Part shown: one piece after another, positions 16,262 through 25,291 of the stretch
Layout: every line of letters begins with the position of its first letter
Position numbering within the stretch: the stretch's first letter is position 1
DNA from: Rathayibacter sp. Leaf185
GTDB lineage: Bacteria; Actinomycetota; Actinomycetes; Actinomycetales; Microbacteriaceae
NCBI RefSeq assembly: GCF_001423885.1
Contig: NZ_LMPP01000001.1
Coordinates: 1-64,000 of the forward strand
Length of the DNA stretch: 64,000 bases
Reading direction: 5' to 3'
Notes under the pieces: model-generated
Database searches by the model: none
Seen by the model: the letters and a program-made list of their open reading frames with translations, nothing else
What the model was told of the DNA's origin: nothing
Translations under genes and position numbers: made by a program

Positions 16262-18637
16262 ATGACCGCCCCCACGGCCGCCGTCCTCGCCCGCCTCGCC
16301 GACGGCGAGCCGATCACCCGTGCCACCGCTGAGATCCTGCTCTCGGCGCGCGGCGACGATCTCGACGCGCTCCTGGACGCGGCGGGGCGCCTGCGCGACG
16401 AGGGGCTCGCCCGCCGCGGCCGCGCCGGCGTCATCACCTACTCGCGCAAGGTCTTCGTGCCGCTGACGAAGCTCTGCCGCGACCGCTGCCACTACTGCGT
16501 GTTCGTCGAGACGCCCGGTGGCCTCGCGGCCAAGCGCGAGTCGACGTTCATGGAGCCGGAGGAGATCCTCGAGGTCGCGCGCGCCGGTGCCGCCCTCGGC
16601 TGCAAGGAGGCGCTGTTCACCCTCGGCGACCGCCCGGAGGACCGCTGGCCGGTCGCCCGCGCCTGGCTCGCCGAGCACGGCTACTCCTCGACGCTCGAGT
16701 ACGTGCGCGCGATGGCGGTGCTGGTGATGAGCGAGACCGGGATGGTCACGCACCTGAACCCGGGCGTGATGTCGTGGGCCGAACTGCAGCGCCTCCGCCC
16801 GGTCGCGCCGTCGATGGGCATGATGCTCGAGACGACGGCCGGGCGCCTGTGGTCCGAGAAGGGCGGCGTGCACTACGGGTCGCCCGACAAGGATCCGGCG
16901 CTGCGCCTCCGCGTGCTCGACGATGCCGGCCGCAGCCGCATCCCGTTCACCACCGGGGTGCTGCTGGGCATCGGCGAGAACGACGCCGAGCGCGCCGACG
17001 CGCTGTTCGCGATCCGCGAGTCGCACGAGCGCTGGGGCCACGTGCAGGAGTGCATCGTGCAGAACTTCCGCGCGAAGCCGCGCACGGCGATGCAGAACGA
17101 GGTCGACCTCGAGCTGCAGGAGTACGTCGCCAACGTCGCGGTCGCCCGGCTGGTCGTCGGCGCCGACGTGACGATCCAGGCGCCGCCGAACCTCACCGAC
17201 GAGCAGGAGCTGGGGCTCCTCATCCGTGCCGGGATCGACGACTGGGGCGGAGTCAGCCCGCTGACCGCCGACCACGTGAACCCCGAGCGCCCGTGGCCCA
17301 ACATCGACGACCTCGCACGCCTGACCGCGGCCGCCGGCTACACGCTCCACGAGCGCCTGACCGCGCACCCGCAGTACCTCCGCGAGGCGGCGACCTGGAT
17401 CGATCCGCGCGTCCAGCCCTACGTGCTCTCGCTCGCCGACCGGGAGTCGTGGCTCGCCGACGAGGCGGCCGCGGTGCTGCCCCGCCCGTACCACGAGACG
17501 CTCGACGCGCCCGCGCGCCCGACGGCTCCGACGCTCTCGGCGGTCCTCGAGCGCGCCGCCGCCGACCCGGCCGGGCTCGACGACTCCGACTACCTGGCGC
17601 TGCTGGCCGCCGACGGCGACGATCTGGAGGCCCTCGCGGCACTCGCGGACGATGTGCGCCGCGAGGCGGTCGGCGACGCGATCAGCGTGGTCGCCAACCG
17701 CAACGTCGACACGTCGCTGTGGGGTGGGGGCTTGAGCGTCGACGGGCTGGAGGCCCTCGCCGACGAGGCCGTGGCCCTCGGCGCGACCGAGCTCTGCCTC
17801 CAGGGCGCCCTGCCCGCGGAGCACTCGGGCGACGACCTGCTCGTCATCGCCCGCACGCTGAAGGCGCGGCAGCCCTCGTTGCACCTGCACGCGTTCCGCC
17901 CCGCCGAGATCCTCGACGCCGCCGCGCGGACCGGTCGGACCCTGCCCGGGATGCTCGAGGCGCTGCGCGACGCCGGAGTCGACTCGGTCCCCGGCACCGC
18001 CGCGCGGATCCTCGACGACGACGTCCGCCGGATCCTGAGCGAGGGCACGGATCCGACGGTCGCCGCCTGGCGGGAGTCGGTGACGGCCGCCCACCGCGCG
18101 GGGCTCCGCTCGACCGCGACGATGGTCTACGGCCACGTCGAGACTCCGGAGCAGCAGATCGCGCATCTGCGACTGCTCGCCGGGATCCAGGACGAGACGG
18201 CCGGCTTCACCGAGTTCATCGCCATGCCCTTCGTGCCGGCAGAGGCACCTCCCACGGTCGTGGCCGTCACCCGCGGCGGGCCGACCCTGCGCGAGACGCG
18301 GGCGGTGCACGCGGTGGCGCGTCTCCTCCTGCACGGCCGCATCGCCCACGTGCAGACCGCGTGGACGAAGCTCGGGCTGCACGCCTCGCAGGTGCTGCTG
18401 CGCGGCGGCGCCGACGACATCGGCGGGCTGCTGCTTGACGGGTCGGCCCCGGAGCTGGGCGCCGAGGCGCACCGCTCGCTCGACACGGCCACCGTCGCGC
18501 GGCTCGCCGGCGAGATCGGGCGGACATGGCGCCAGCGGACGACCGACTACGGGATCGTTCCCGCCGAGCGGGCGCTGCGTCCCGTCGTACGGCCGCTGCT
18601 CCCGGTGCGCGAGTCGCGGATCCGCCGCGTGTCATGA
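16262..18637 (+). CDS. fbiC: FbiC (F0 synthase) with CofG half intact and CofH half lacking its radical-SAM cysteine motif
   Basis: FbiC builds the deazaflavin F0 of cofactor F420 from tyrosine and a pyrimidine precursor, using two radical-SAM domains. The N-terminal CofG half is complete, with the iron-sulfur motif LCRDRCHYC (C72, C76, C79) and PHLNPGVMSW-like, GMMLETT and FTTGVLLGIGE segments. The CofH half keeps GATELCLQGA, HLHAF, PGTAARILDDDVR, TMVYGHVETP and TGFTEF-like blocks, but where the family has NRN, then CxxxCxxC, this protein reads NRNVDTSLWGGGLSV (from residue 479): about 18 residues and all three cysteines are missing. Length is 791 against about 850 in mycobacteria. F0 synthesis by this protein alone is therefore doubtful. 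Confidence 0.88.
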   Translation: MTAPTAAVLARLADGEPITRATAEILLSARGDDLDALLDAAGRLRDEGLARRGRAGVITYSRKVFVPLTKLCRDRCHYCVFVETPGGLAAKRESTFMEPEEILEVARAGAALGCKEALFTLGDRPEDRWPVARAWLAEHGYSSTLEYVRAMAVLVMSETGMVTHLNPGVMSWAELQRLRPVAPSMGMMLETTAGRLWSEKGGVHYGSPDKDPALRLRVLDDAGRSRIPFTTGVLLGIGENDAERADALFAIRESHERWGHVQECIVQNFRAKPRTAMQNEVDLELQEYVANVAVARLVVGADVTIQAPPNLTDEQELGLLIRAGIDDWGGVSPLTADHVNPERPWPNIDDLARLTAAAGYTLHERLTAHPQYLREAATWIDPRVQPYVLSLADRESWLADEAAAVLPRPYHETLDAPARPTAPTLSAVLERAAADPAGLDDSDYLALLAADGDDLEALAALADDVRREAVGDAISVVANRNVDTSLWGGGLSVDGLEALADEAVALGATELCLQGALPAEHSGDDLLVIARTLKARQPSLHLHAFRPAEILDAAARTGRTLPGMLEALRDAGVDSVPGTAARILDDDVRRILSEGTDPTVAAWRESVTAAHRAGLRSTATMVYGHVETPEQQIAHLRLLAGIQDETAGFTEFIAMPFVPAEAPPTVVAVTRGGPTLRETRAVHAVARLLLHGRIAHVQTAWTKLGLHASQVLLRGGADDIGGLLLDGSAPELGAEAHRSLDTATVARLAGEIGRTWRQRTTDYGIVPAERALRPVVRPLLPVRESRIRRVS

Positions 18638-19434
18638 CGCGGCGCGCCGAGTTCCTCGCGCGCCAGGCCGCGATCGTCCACGACGAGTCGATCGACGTCG
18701 GCGGGCGTGCGATGCGCCTCTTGACCGCCGGGGAGCCCTCGGCGGATGTCGTCCTGCTGGTCACGGGGCCGGGCAGAGGGGTGCAGGCCGACACGGCGCT
18801 GCTGCTGCCGATGCTCGCGCGGCGGCGGAGGGTCGCCGCGCTCGACCTGGAGGGGCTCGACGATCCCGTGGGCGCCGTGAGCGCCGCGCTCGATCACCTC
18901 GGTGCCCGCGAGGCGATCGTCGTGGGTCACTCCCTCGGCGCCGCGGTCGCGATCGCCGCGGCCGACGTCGATCCGCGCCTCCGGGCCCTGGCCCTCGTCG
19001 CCGGCTGGCTGCGGCCGACCGAGCGACTCGTGACCCTCGCCCGGCTCTGGCAGACCCTGCCCGCCGAGGCACGGGGCGACCTCGCCCGCCTGATCGCCGT
19101 CCGCTCGCTCACCGAGCTCGGACCCGGCAGGCCGTGGCCGCTCGCCGTCGACTCCGAGCTGCTCGTCGCGGCCGCCTCCGCCGACTCGAGTGCCGCCGCC
19201 GCACGCCTGCGCATCCCGGTGCTCGTGGTCGGCTGCAGCGCCGACGCCGTGGTCGGCGTCGAGGGCGCGGAGGCACTGCTCGGCGCGATCGACGACGCCC
19301 GGTACGCCGTCGTCGACTCGGGCCACGCGGTGCTCGCCGAGCGGCCTGCCGAACTGCTCGCCCTGCTCGAGCACTTCCTCGCCGACCCCCAGCGCGATCC
19401 GGCAGGCTCGGTCCTGCCGCGGATGACGGTCTGA
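18634..19434 (+). CDS. Alpha/beta-hydrolase in the F420/monooxygenase operon
   Basis: The 266-residue enzyme has an alpha/beta-hydrolase core with the nucleophile elbow GHSLGAAVAIAA (Ser about residue 93), a late Asp region (VLVVGCSADAVVG) and the catalytic His in DSGHAVLAERP. Esterase or lactonase activity is likely. The ATG overlaps the fbiC stop, and its own stop overlaps the next ATG, so fbiC, this gene and the monooxygenase gene are translationally coupled. A hydrolase next to a Baeyer-Villiger-type enzyme often opens the ester or lactone that the latter makes; here that is an inference. Confidence 0.8.
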   Translation: MTRRAEFLARQAAIVHDESIDVGGRAMRLLTAGEPSADVVLLVTGPGRGVQADTALLLPMLARRRRVAALDLEGLDDPVGAVSAALDHLGAREAIVVGHSLGAAVAIAAADVDPRLRALALVAGWLRPTERLVTLARLWQTLPAEARGDLARLIAVRSLTELGPGRPWPLAVDSELLVAAASADSSAAAARLRIPVLVVGCSADAVVGVEGAEALLGAIDDARYAVVDSGHAVLAERPAELLALLEHFLADPQRDPAGSVLPRMTV

Positions 19435-20885
19435 TGGACGTCGACGTCCTGATCGTCGGCGCCGGATTCGCGGGGATCGGCGCGGCGACCCGCCTCGCGC
19501 GCCGCGGCGGCGCCTCCTTCGCGGTGCTCGAGCGCGCCGATCGCGTCGGCGGGACCTGGCGCGACAACGACTACCCGAACGTGTCGTGCGACATCCCCTC
19601 GCACCTGTACTCGTACTCGTTCGCGCCGGAGCCGGACTGGTCGGCGTTCTACGCGCCGGGCGCCGAGATCCAGAGCTACCTCGAGCGGGTGGTGGAGCGG
19701 GAGCGGATCGCTCCGCACCTGCAGCTCGGCACCGAGGTGCTCGAGATGGCGTTCGACGAGCCGCCGGGGCGCTGGCGCGTGCGCACCTCGCGCGGCGACT
19801 GGTCGGCCGCGGTGCTCGTCGTGTGCGCGGGGCGACTGTCGGAGCCGCGGCTCCCGGCGACCCCGGGGCTCGAGGCGTTCGCGGGGCCGGTGTTCCACTC
19901 CGCTCGGTGGCGGCACGACGTCGATCTCGAGGGCGCGCGGGTCGGGATCGTCGGCTCGGGCGCCTCCGCGGTGCAGATCGTGCCGCACCTCGCCGAGCGG
20001 GCGGCGTCGGTCGTGCTCTTCCAGCGCTCGGCGCCCTACGTGGTCCCGCGCCGCAACCGCGAGTACCCGCTGGAGGAGCGCCGGACCCTCGCCCGCGTGC
20101 CCGGTGCTCTCGAACGCCTCCGCGACGAGCTGTTCTGGCGGGCCGAGCTCGGCTTCGCGGGCCGTGTCGGCATGCCTGCTGCGATCGACCGGCTGCGCGC
20201 GGAGGCGCTAGGCCACCTCGCCGCCCAGGTCGCCGACCCGGATCTGCGCGCCGCGCTGACTCCCGACTACGAGATCGGCTGCAAGCGGGTGCTGCTGTCC
20301 GACGACTACTACCCCGCGCTGACGCAGCCGCACGTGGCGGTGGTGCCGAGCCCGCTGCGCCGGATCGAGGGGTCGTCGGCGATCGGCGACGACGGTCTCG
20401 CCCACGAGGTCGATGTGCTGGTCTTCGCGACCGGGTTCCACTCGACGCGGCCGCCCTTCGCCCGCCGGATCCGCGGCCGCGACGGCCTGCTGCTCGCCGA
20501 CCGCTGGGCCGAGGGGATGTCGGCCTACGACTCGACGACGGTCCACGGCTTCCCGAACCTCTTCGTGATCAACGGACCCAACGCGAGCCTCGGCCACAAC
20601 TCGGCGATCCACATGATCGAGACGCAGGTCGACTACCTTCTCGCGGCGCTCGATCACCGGGAGGCCGCCGGGATCGACGTGCTCGAGGTGACCGCCGAGG
20701 CCGAGGCCGCGTCGGTCGAGCGGGTGGACGCGCTGAGCGCCGACACCGTCTGGACGAACGGCGGCTGCGAGAGCTGGTACGTCGACGCAGCGAGCCGTCG
20801 CCTGACCCTGCTGTGGCCCGACTTCGCGTTCGCGTTCCGCGAGGAGCTCGGTCGCTTCGACCCGGCGGCGTACGCGTCGGCCTGA
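19434..20885 (+). CDS. Flavin-containing monooxygenase of Baeyer-Villiger type
   Basis: The 483-residue protein has an N-terminal FAD-binding GAGFAGIGAATRL (GxGxxG) after VDVLIV, the Baeyer-Villiger fingerprint FxGxxxHxxxW as FAGPVFHSARW (about residue 142), a second nucleotide-binding motif GIVGSGASAVQIVPHL for NADPH, and the late VFATGFHSTRP motif. Such enzymes insert oxygen next to a carbonyl to give esters or lactones. It starts within the stop of the hydrolase gene (TGATG). The presence of F420 genes in the same unit suggests a shared catabolic or reductive pathway, not proven by sequence. Confidence 0.87.
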   Translation: MDVDVLIVGAGFAGIGAATRLARRGGASFAVLERADRVGGTWRDNDYPNVSCDIPSHLYSYSFAPEPDWSAFYAPGAEIQSYLERVVERERIAPHLQLGTEVLEMAFDEPPGRWRVRTSRGDWSAAVLVVCAGRLSEPRLPATPGLEAFAGPVFHSARWRHDVDLEGARVGIVGSGASAVQIVPHLAERAASVVLFQRSAPYVVPRRNREYPLEERRTLARVPGALERLRDELFWRAELGFAGRVGMPAAIDRLRAEALGHLAAQVADPDLRAALTPDYEIGCKRVLLSDDYYPALTQPHVAVVPSPLRRIEGSSAIGDDGLAHEVDVLVFATGFHSTRPPFARRIRGRDGLLLADRWAEGMSAYDSTTVHGFPNLFVINGPNASLGHNSAIHMIETQVDYLLAALDHREAAGIDVLEVTAEAEAASVERVDALSADTVWTNGGCESWYVDAASRRLTLLWPDFAFAFREELGRFDPAAYASA

Positions 20886-20993
20886 ACGGGTGCGCTGTCT
20901 CGCTGCCGACTCCGGGCGCCTGCGGACCCGATCGACCCGTCGCGAACGGTCCGTGCGAGACGGCCACACGGTGATTCTCCGACGGATCGAGCC

Positions 20994-21863
20994 TTACCCC
21001 GCGACGAAGGCGAGGATCGCGGCGGCCAGCCGCTCGGGTGCCTCCAGAGCAACGTAGTGCCCGACGCCCTCGAGCTCGACGGCGGTCACAGGCCCCGACG
21101 CGACCTGCGCGAGCGTCCACGCCGTGAACGGGCCACCCGAGCCTCCGACCGCGAGAGCGGGAACGGAGAACGGGGTGCGGGCGCGGAGGTCCTCCCCCTC
21201 GGCGAGCATCGACCGGTAGAGCCCGACGGCGCCGTTCCAGCCGTTCTCCCGCGAGAATCCGCGGGCGAATTCATCGGTGTCGACATCGGTGATCGAGCCG
21301 GGCACGGCCGACATCGAGGGGAAGGCCCACGAGCCGAGCAGTTCTCGTTCGCGTCCGGTGAAGAGCAGACGCGCGATCCCCGGCGCCGCGAGCGCGCCGA
21401 TGTGCCAGGATCCGCCGCGGGTGACGTCCGCGAAGCCCTCGAGGCCGAAGCCGGCGAGCCCCATCTCGGTCGCGATCACACTCCGCACGTCCTCGGGGTG
21501 GTCAGTGGCGAGCCGGTAGAGCGCGCCGCCGGCGATGTCCTGTCCGGCGAGGTGGACGGGACCGAGCGCCAAGGCCGTGATCAGAGCGTGCAGATCCTCC
21601 GCGGCATCGGCGCTCGTGAAGCCCTCCTCGGCGGTGGCGGAGTCGCCGAAGCCGCGGAGATCGACGGCGATGACGCGCAGATGCGGCGCGAGGAGCGGGA
21701 TGAGCCGGTGGAACGCCCACCACGACTCGGGAAAACCGTGCACGAGCAGGAGGGGCGGCGCCTCCACGTCACCGGCGAAGACGCAGTGCAGCGTCGTCCC
21801 GTTGACGGCGATGAGGTGGTGCTCGGCACCGGGGAGAGTGGCGCCGCGCGGGGTGACGGACAT
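20994..21863 (-). CDS. Alpha/beta-hydrolase, epoxide-hydrolase-like
   Basis: The 289-residue protein has the oxyanion-hole motif LVHGFPESWW (HGxP) and an Asp nucleophile in HLAGQDIAGGALYRL (GxDxxG), the pattern of epoxide hydrolases and haloalkane dehalogenases rather than serine esterases. The catalytic His is in VGHYVALEAPE. The start at 21863 follows GAAGGAG. It is transcribed divergently from a MarR gene, with paired palindromes between them, so a xenobiotic-inducible detoxification role is likely. The substrate is unknown. Confidence 0.83.
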   Translation of the reverse strand: MSVTPRGATLPGAEHHLIAVNGTTLHCVFAGDVEAPPLLLVHGFPESWWAFHRLIPLLAPHLRVIAVDLRGFGDSATAEEGFTSADAAEDLHALITALALGPVHLAGQDIAGGALYRLATDHPEDVRSVIATEMGLAGFGLEGFADVTRGGSWHIGALAAPGIARLLFTGRERELLGSWAFPSMSAVPGSITDVDTDEFARGFSRENGWNGAVGLYRSMLAEGEDLRARTPFSVPALAVGGSGGPFTAWTLAQVASGPVTAVELEGVGHYVALEAPERLAAAILAFVAG

Positions 21864-21881
21864 GGAGACTCCTTCGAATGA

Positions 21882-21920
21882 CAACCGGGTTGCCCAGTAT
21901 GCGAGAGCGCAATCTGGTTG
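21882..21920. promoter_or_regulatory. Paired MarR operators between divergent genes
   Basis: Two 11-bp palindromes, CAACCGGGTTG (21882-21892, perfect) and CAATCTGGTTG (21910-21920, one imperfect pair), lie 28 bp apart centre to centre. Outer arms TGACAACC and GGTTGTCA extend them into a larger inverted repeat at 21879-21923. They sit between the hydrolase start and the MarR start, where a dimeric winged-helix repressor controlling both genes would bind. Confidence 0.65.
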
Positions 21921-21949
21921 TCAATGCTGGCTCGCGCTACGGTGGGGTC

Positions 21950-22384
21950 ATGCAGGGCGACTCCGGAGTGCAGCTCGCGCAACTGCTGATGATGTCGTTC
22001 GACGCGATGGTCGAGAGCGCTCGATCGGAGCTCGTGCGAGCCGGCCACCCGGACCTGACCGTCGGTGCGGAATTCGCGCTGCAGGCGATCGATGCCGGAG
22101 CGGACAGCGCCGCAGAGCTCGGACGGGCGCTCGATGTCAGCAGACAGGCGGCCGCGAAGACGATCACGTCGCTGGAGCGCGCCGGCTACGTCCGCCGAGC
22201 CGCCGATGACGCCGACGCGCGCCGGAAGCGCCTGACCGTGTCGGAGCGCGGACGCGAGGCGATCGCGGTCGGAGCCGCGGGCTTCGAAGCCGCCTACCAG
22301 CAGTGGCGCAGAGTCGTCGGGGACGAGCGCGCGGAGTCAGTGGTCGACGCGCTGCGGGTGCTCCACAGCCGGACCGACGGCTGA
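21950..22384 (+). CDS. MarR-family transcriptional regulator
   Basis: The 144-residue protein has a winged helix-turn-helix with SAAELGRALDVSRQAAAKTITSLERAGYVRR (recognition part DVSRQAAAKTITSLERAGY) and a wing DDADARRKRLTVSERG, flanked by dimerisation helices. It probably represses itself and the divergent epoxide-hydrolase-like gene through the palindromes at 21882-21920, and responds to a small phenolic or xenobiotic ligand. A TACGGT box ends 6 nt before ATG 21950, giving a leaderless start; the longer frame from 21878 would run through the operators. Confidence 0.85.
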   Translation: MQGDSGVQLAQLLMMSFDAMVESARSELVRAGHPDLTVGAEFALQAIDAGADSAAELGRALDVSRQAAAKTITSLERAGYVRRAADDADARRKRLTVSERGREAIAVGAAGFEAAYQQWRRVVGDERAESVVDALRVLHSRTDG

Positions 22385-22447
22385 CAGCGGCGTCCGCCGA
22401 CACGCGCGATCATGGAGCCACCCGATCCCCGCACGACAGGACTCCGC

Positions 22448-25291
22448 ATGCCGTCCGATTTCACCGCCCCGCCGGCGCCGCCCGCTCTCGACCACGACGT
22501 CGCGGCCGCCTTCCTCCGCAAGCGCTACGGGCTCAAGGGGCGCCTCCGCGACCTCGGGAGCAACCAGGACCGCAACCTGCTGGTCGAGACGGGCGAGCAG
22601 CGCTTCCTCCTGAAGGTCGCCAACCCGGCGACCCCGGCCGAGGTCGTCGCGGCCCAGACAGAGGCGGTCGCCGGCCTGGCCGAGCGCCTCGACGGCGTGC
22701 GGCTCCCCCGGGTCGTCGCCGATCGCAAGGGGCGCACCCACCGCGAGATCGACCTCGGCGGGATTCCCGCGATCGCCCGCGTCCTCGACTTCGTCCCCGG
22801 CCGCACCCTCTCGGGCTCGGGCTACCTCTCGCCCGCCGTCGTCCGCGCCATGGGCTCGCTCGCGGCACGCCTCGATCTCGCACTGGCGGGGCAGCCGGTG
22901 ACGGGCCTCGAGAACGGCGGCCAGTGGGATCTGAGGAACGGCAGCGCGGTGGTCGACGCCCTCCTCCCGCAGGTGCCGCGTCGGGTGGCGCGGGCGATCC
23001 GCCACGCGGTGGCGCAGGCGCGCACGGTCGTGGAGCCGCTCGCCCCCGCCTTGCCGGTGCAGCTGATCCACGGCGATCTCACCGACGACAACGTCGTCGT
23101 GGGCGACGGCACCCTCCCCGACGGAGTGATCGACTTCGGCGATCTCGCGGCGGGCTGGGCTGTCGGCGAGCTGGCGATCACGATCTCGTCCCTCCTGCAC
23201 CACGCCGACGCGTCGGCGCCCACGGTGCTCCGGGCAGCGGCCGCTTACAACGCCGAGCGCCCACTCTCGGAGACCGAGGTCGAGGCGCTCTGGCCGCTCA
23301 TCACCCTGCGCGCGGCCGTCCTCGTCGTCAGCGCGTACGACGTGCTCGCGCAGGATCCGGGCAACGACTACGCGCGGGAGAACCTCGAGCACGAGCGCCT
23401 GATCCTCGAGCGCGCGACCGCCGCACCGCTCCCGGTGCTGCAGGCGCTGGTCCGCCGGGCTCTCGGCAGAGAGTCGCCGGCATCGGTCGTCACCAGCGCG
23501 ATCCCCGTGCTCGACGTCGACCCCAGCGTCATCGACCTCTCACCCGAGAGCGCCCTCCTCGACAGCGGGCGCTGGCTCGAGGACGAGAGCACCCTCATCG
23601 CGGGAGCCGGTGTCCTCCGCTACGGCGAGCGCCGCTTGACGCGCGCCCGCCCTCACTCGGCGCACGAGCCCGCGACCACCGCCCTGGGCGTCGAGGTGCA
23701 CCTCGCCGAGCCGGCGACCCTCCGCGCCCCGTTCGACACCGAGATCGTCGCGGGGGCTCCGGGCACGCTCACTCTGCTCGCCCCCGATGTCCGGCTGGTG
23801 CTCGAGGGAGTCGACGCCTCCGCGACCGGCACCGTCGCGGCCGGCGACCCGATCGGCACCGCCTCCGCGATCCTCCGCGCCCGGGCACTGCCTCGGGCGA
23901 TCGAGGAGGCGCCCTTCTTCGCCGAGCCCTCGTGGGCCGACGCCTGGCTCGACGTCCTGATCGACCCGACCCCGCTCCTCCTGGGGCACACCCTGGAAGC
24001 CCCCTGCCCCGACCGCACCGTCCTCGAGCGCCGCGTCGCGCACCTCGCCGACGTGCAGGAGCACTACTTCGACGAGCCGCCCACTCTTCTCCGCGGCTGG
24101 CGCGAGCACCTGATCGACGACTCCGGCCGTGTGCACCTCGACGTGCTCAACAACGTCTCGTCGATCGGCCACGGCCACCCGCTGCTGGTCGAGCGTGTCG
24201 AACGGCAGTGGCGGCTTCTCAACACCAACTCGCGCTTCTCGTACCCGGCGATCGGCGAGTTCTCCGAGCGGCTCGCAGCACTGCTGCCCGAGGGGCTCGA
24301 CTCCGTCTTCCTCGTCAATAGCGGCACGGAGGCGACCGACCTCGCCCTGCGCATCGCCCGCGCCTGGTCGGGCCGCGACGACGTCCTCGCGGTCCGGGAG
24401 GCGTACCACGGCTGGTCCGGACTCTCCGACGCCGTCTCCACCTCCGTCGCCGACAACCCCGACGCGCTCGCGACGCGGCCGCCGTGGGTGCACACCCTCG
24501 ACGCACCCAACAGCTACCGCGGCACGCACCGCGGTACCGACGCGCACCGCTACGCGACGGAGGCGGCGGACCGCATCCACGCGCTCGCTGCGGCCGGCAC
24601 TCCCGCGGGCGGCCTGATCGCCGAGACCTACTACGGCAACGCGGGCGGCATCGCGCTGCCCGACGGGTACCTCGCGGCGGTGTACCCCGCGGTCCGCGCG
24701 CACGGCGGGCTGTGCATCGCCGACGAGGTGCAGGTCGGCTACGGCCGGCTCGGCGAGTGGTTCTGGGGCTTCGAGCAGCAGGGCGTGGTCCCGGATGTGG
24801 TGGCCGTCGCCAAGGCGATGGGCAACGGGCATCCGCTCGGCGCTGTGATCACCACCCGCGAGATCGCCGAGCACTACCGCACGCAGGGCTACTTCTTCTC
24901 CTCCGCGGGAGGCAGCCCGGTCAGCTCGGTGGTCGGCCTCACGGTCCTCGACGTGATCGAGGGCGAGCAGCTGCAGCAGAACGCGGCCGTCGTCGGTGCG
25001 CACCTCCGGGCGCGACTCGAGGAGCTCGCCGAGCGGCACCCCCTGATCGGTGCGGTGCACGGTCACGGCCTCTACCTCGGCCTCGAGCTGGTGCGCGACC
25101 GCGAGACGCTCGAGCCGGCGACGGAGGAGACCCGTGCGATCTGCGAGCGCCTCCGCGAGCGCGGCGTGATCGTGCAGCCCACCTCCGACCGGCAGTGCGT
25201 GCTCAAGATCAAGCCGCCGCTCTGCTTCACCGCCGAGAGCGCCGACTTCTTCGCCGACCAGCTCGACGAGGTGCTGACCACGGGCTGGTGA
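22448..25291 (+). CDS. Fusion protein: aminoglycoside-phosphotransferase-like kinase, peptidase-M23-like region, class III aminotransferase
   Basis: The protein has about 947 residues. Residues 1-330 form a phosphotransferase (APH/choline-kinase) fold with catalytic LIHGDLTDDNVV and VIDFGDLAAGW. The middle (about 400-510) has a beta-rich lipoyl/M23-like pattern (ALGVEVHLAEPATLRAPFDTEIV, GDPIGTASA). The rest is a PLP class III aminotransferase or phospholyase: VNSGTEATDLALRIAR, EAYHGWSG, ADEVQVGYGR and the PLP lysine in VAVAKAMGNGHPLG. The architecture is known from proteins related to ethanolamine-phosphate phospho-lyase (AGXT2L). Kinase and lyase in one chain suggests phosphorylation of an amino alcohol followed by elimination; the substrate is not known. 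The start at 22448 follows AGGACTCC; ATG 22412 is an alternative. Confidence 0.85.
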   Translation: MPSDFTAPPAPPALDHDVAAAFLRKRYGLKGRLRDLGSNQDRNLLVETGEQRFLLKVANPATPAEVVAAQTEAVAGLAERLDGVRLPRVVADRKGRTHREIDLGGIPAIARVLDFVPGRTLSGSGYLSPAVVRAMGSLAARLDLALAGQPVTGLENGGQWDLRNGSAVVDALLPQVPRRVARAIRHAVAQARTVVEPLAPALPVQLIHGDLTDDNVVVGDGTLPDGVIDFGDLAAGWAVGELAITISSLLHHADASAPTVLRAAAAYNAERPLSETEVEALWPLITLRAAVLVVSAYDVLAQDPGNDYARENLEHERLILERATAAPLPVLQALVRRALGRESPASVVTSAIPVLDVDPSVIDLSPESALLDSGRWLEDESTLIAGAGVLRYGERRLTRARPHSAHEPATTALGVEVHLAEPATLRAPFDTEIVAGAPGTLTLLAPDVRLVLEGVDASATGTVAAGDPIGTASAILRARALPRAIEEAPFFAEPSWADAWLDVLIDPTPLLLGHTLEAPCPDRTVLERRVAHLADVQEHYFDEPPTLLRGWREHLIDDSGRVHLDVLNNVSSIGHGHPLLVERVERQWRLLNTNSRFSYPAIGEFSERLAALLPEGLDSVFLVNSGTEATDLALRIARAWSGRDDVLAVREAYHGWSGLSDAVSTSVADNPDALATRPPWVHTLDAPNSYRGTHRGTDAHRYATEAADRIHALAAAGTPAGGLIAETYYGNAGGIALPDGYLAAVYPAVRAHGGLCIADEVQVGYGRLGEWFWGFEQQGVVPDVVAVAKAMGNGHPLGAVITTREIAEHYRTQGYFFSSAGGSPVSSVVGLTVLDVIEGEQLQQNAAVVGAHLRARLEELAERHPLIGAVHGHGLYLGLELVRDRETLEPATEETRAICERLRERGVIVQPTSDRQCVLKIKPPLCFTAESADFFADQLDEVLTTGW

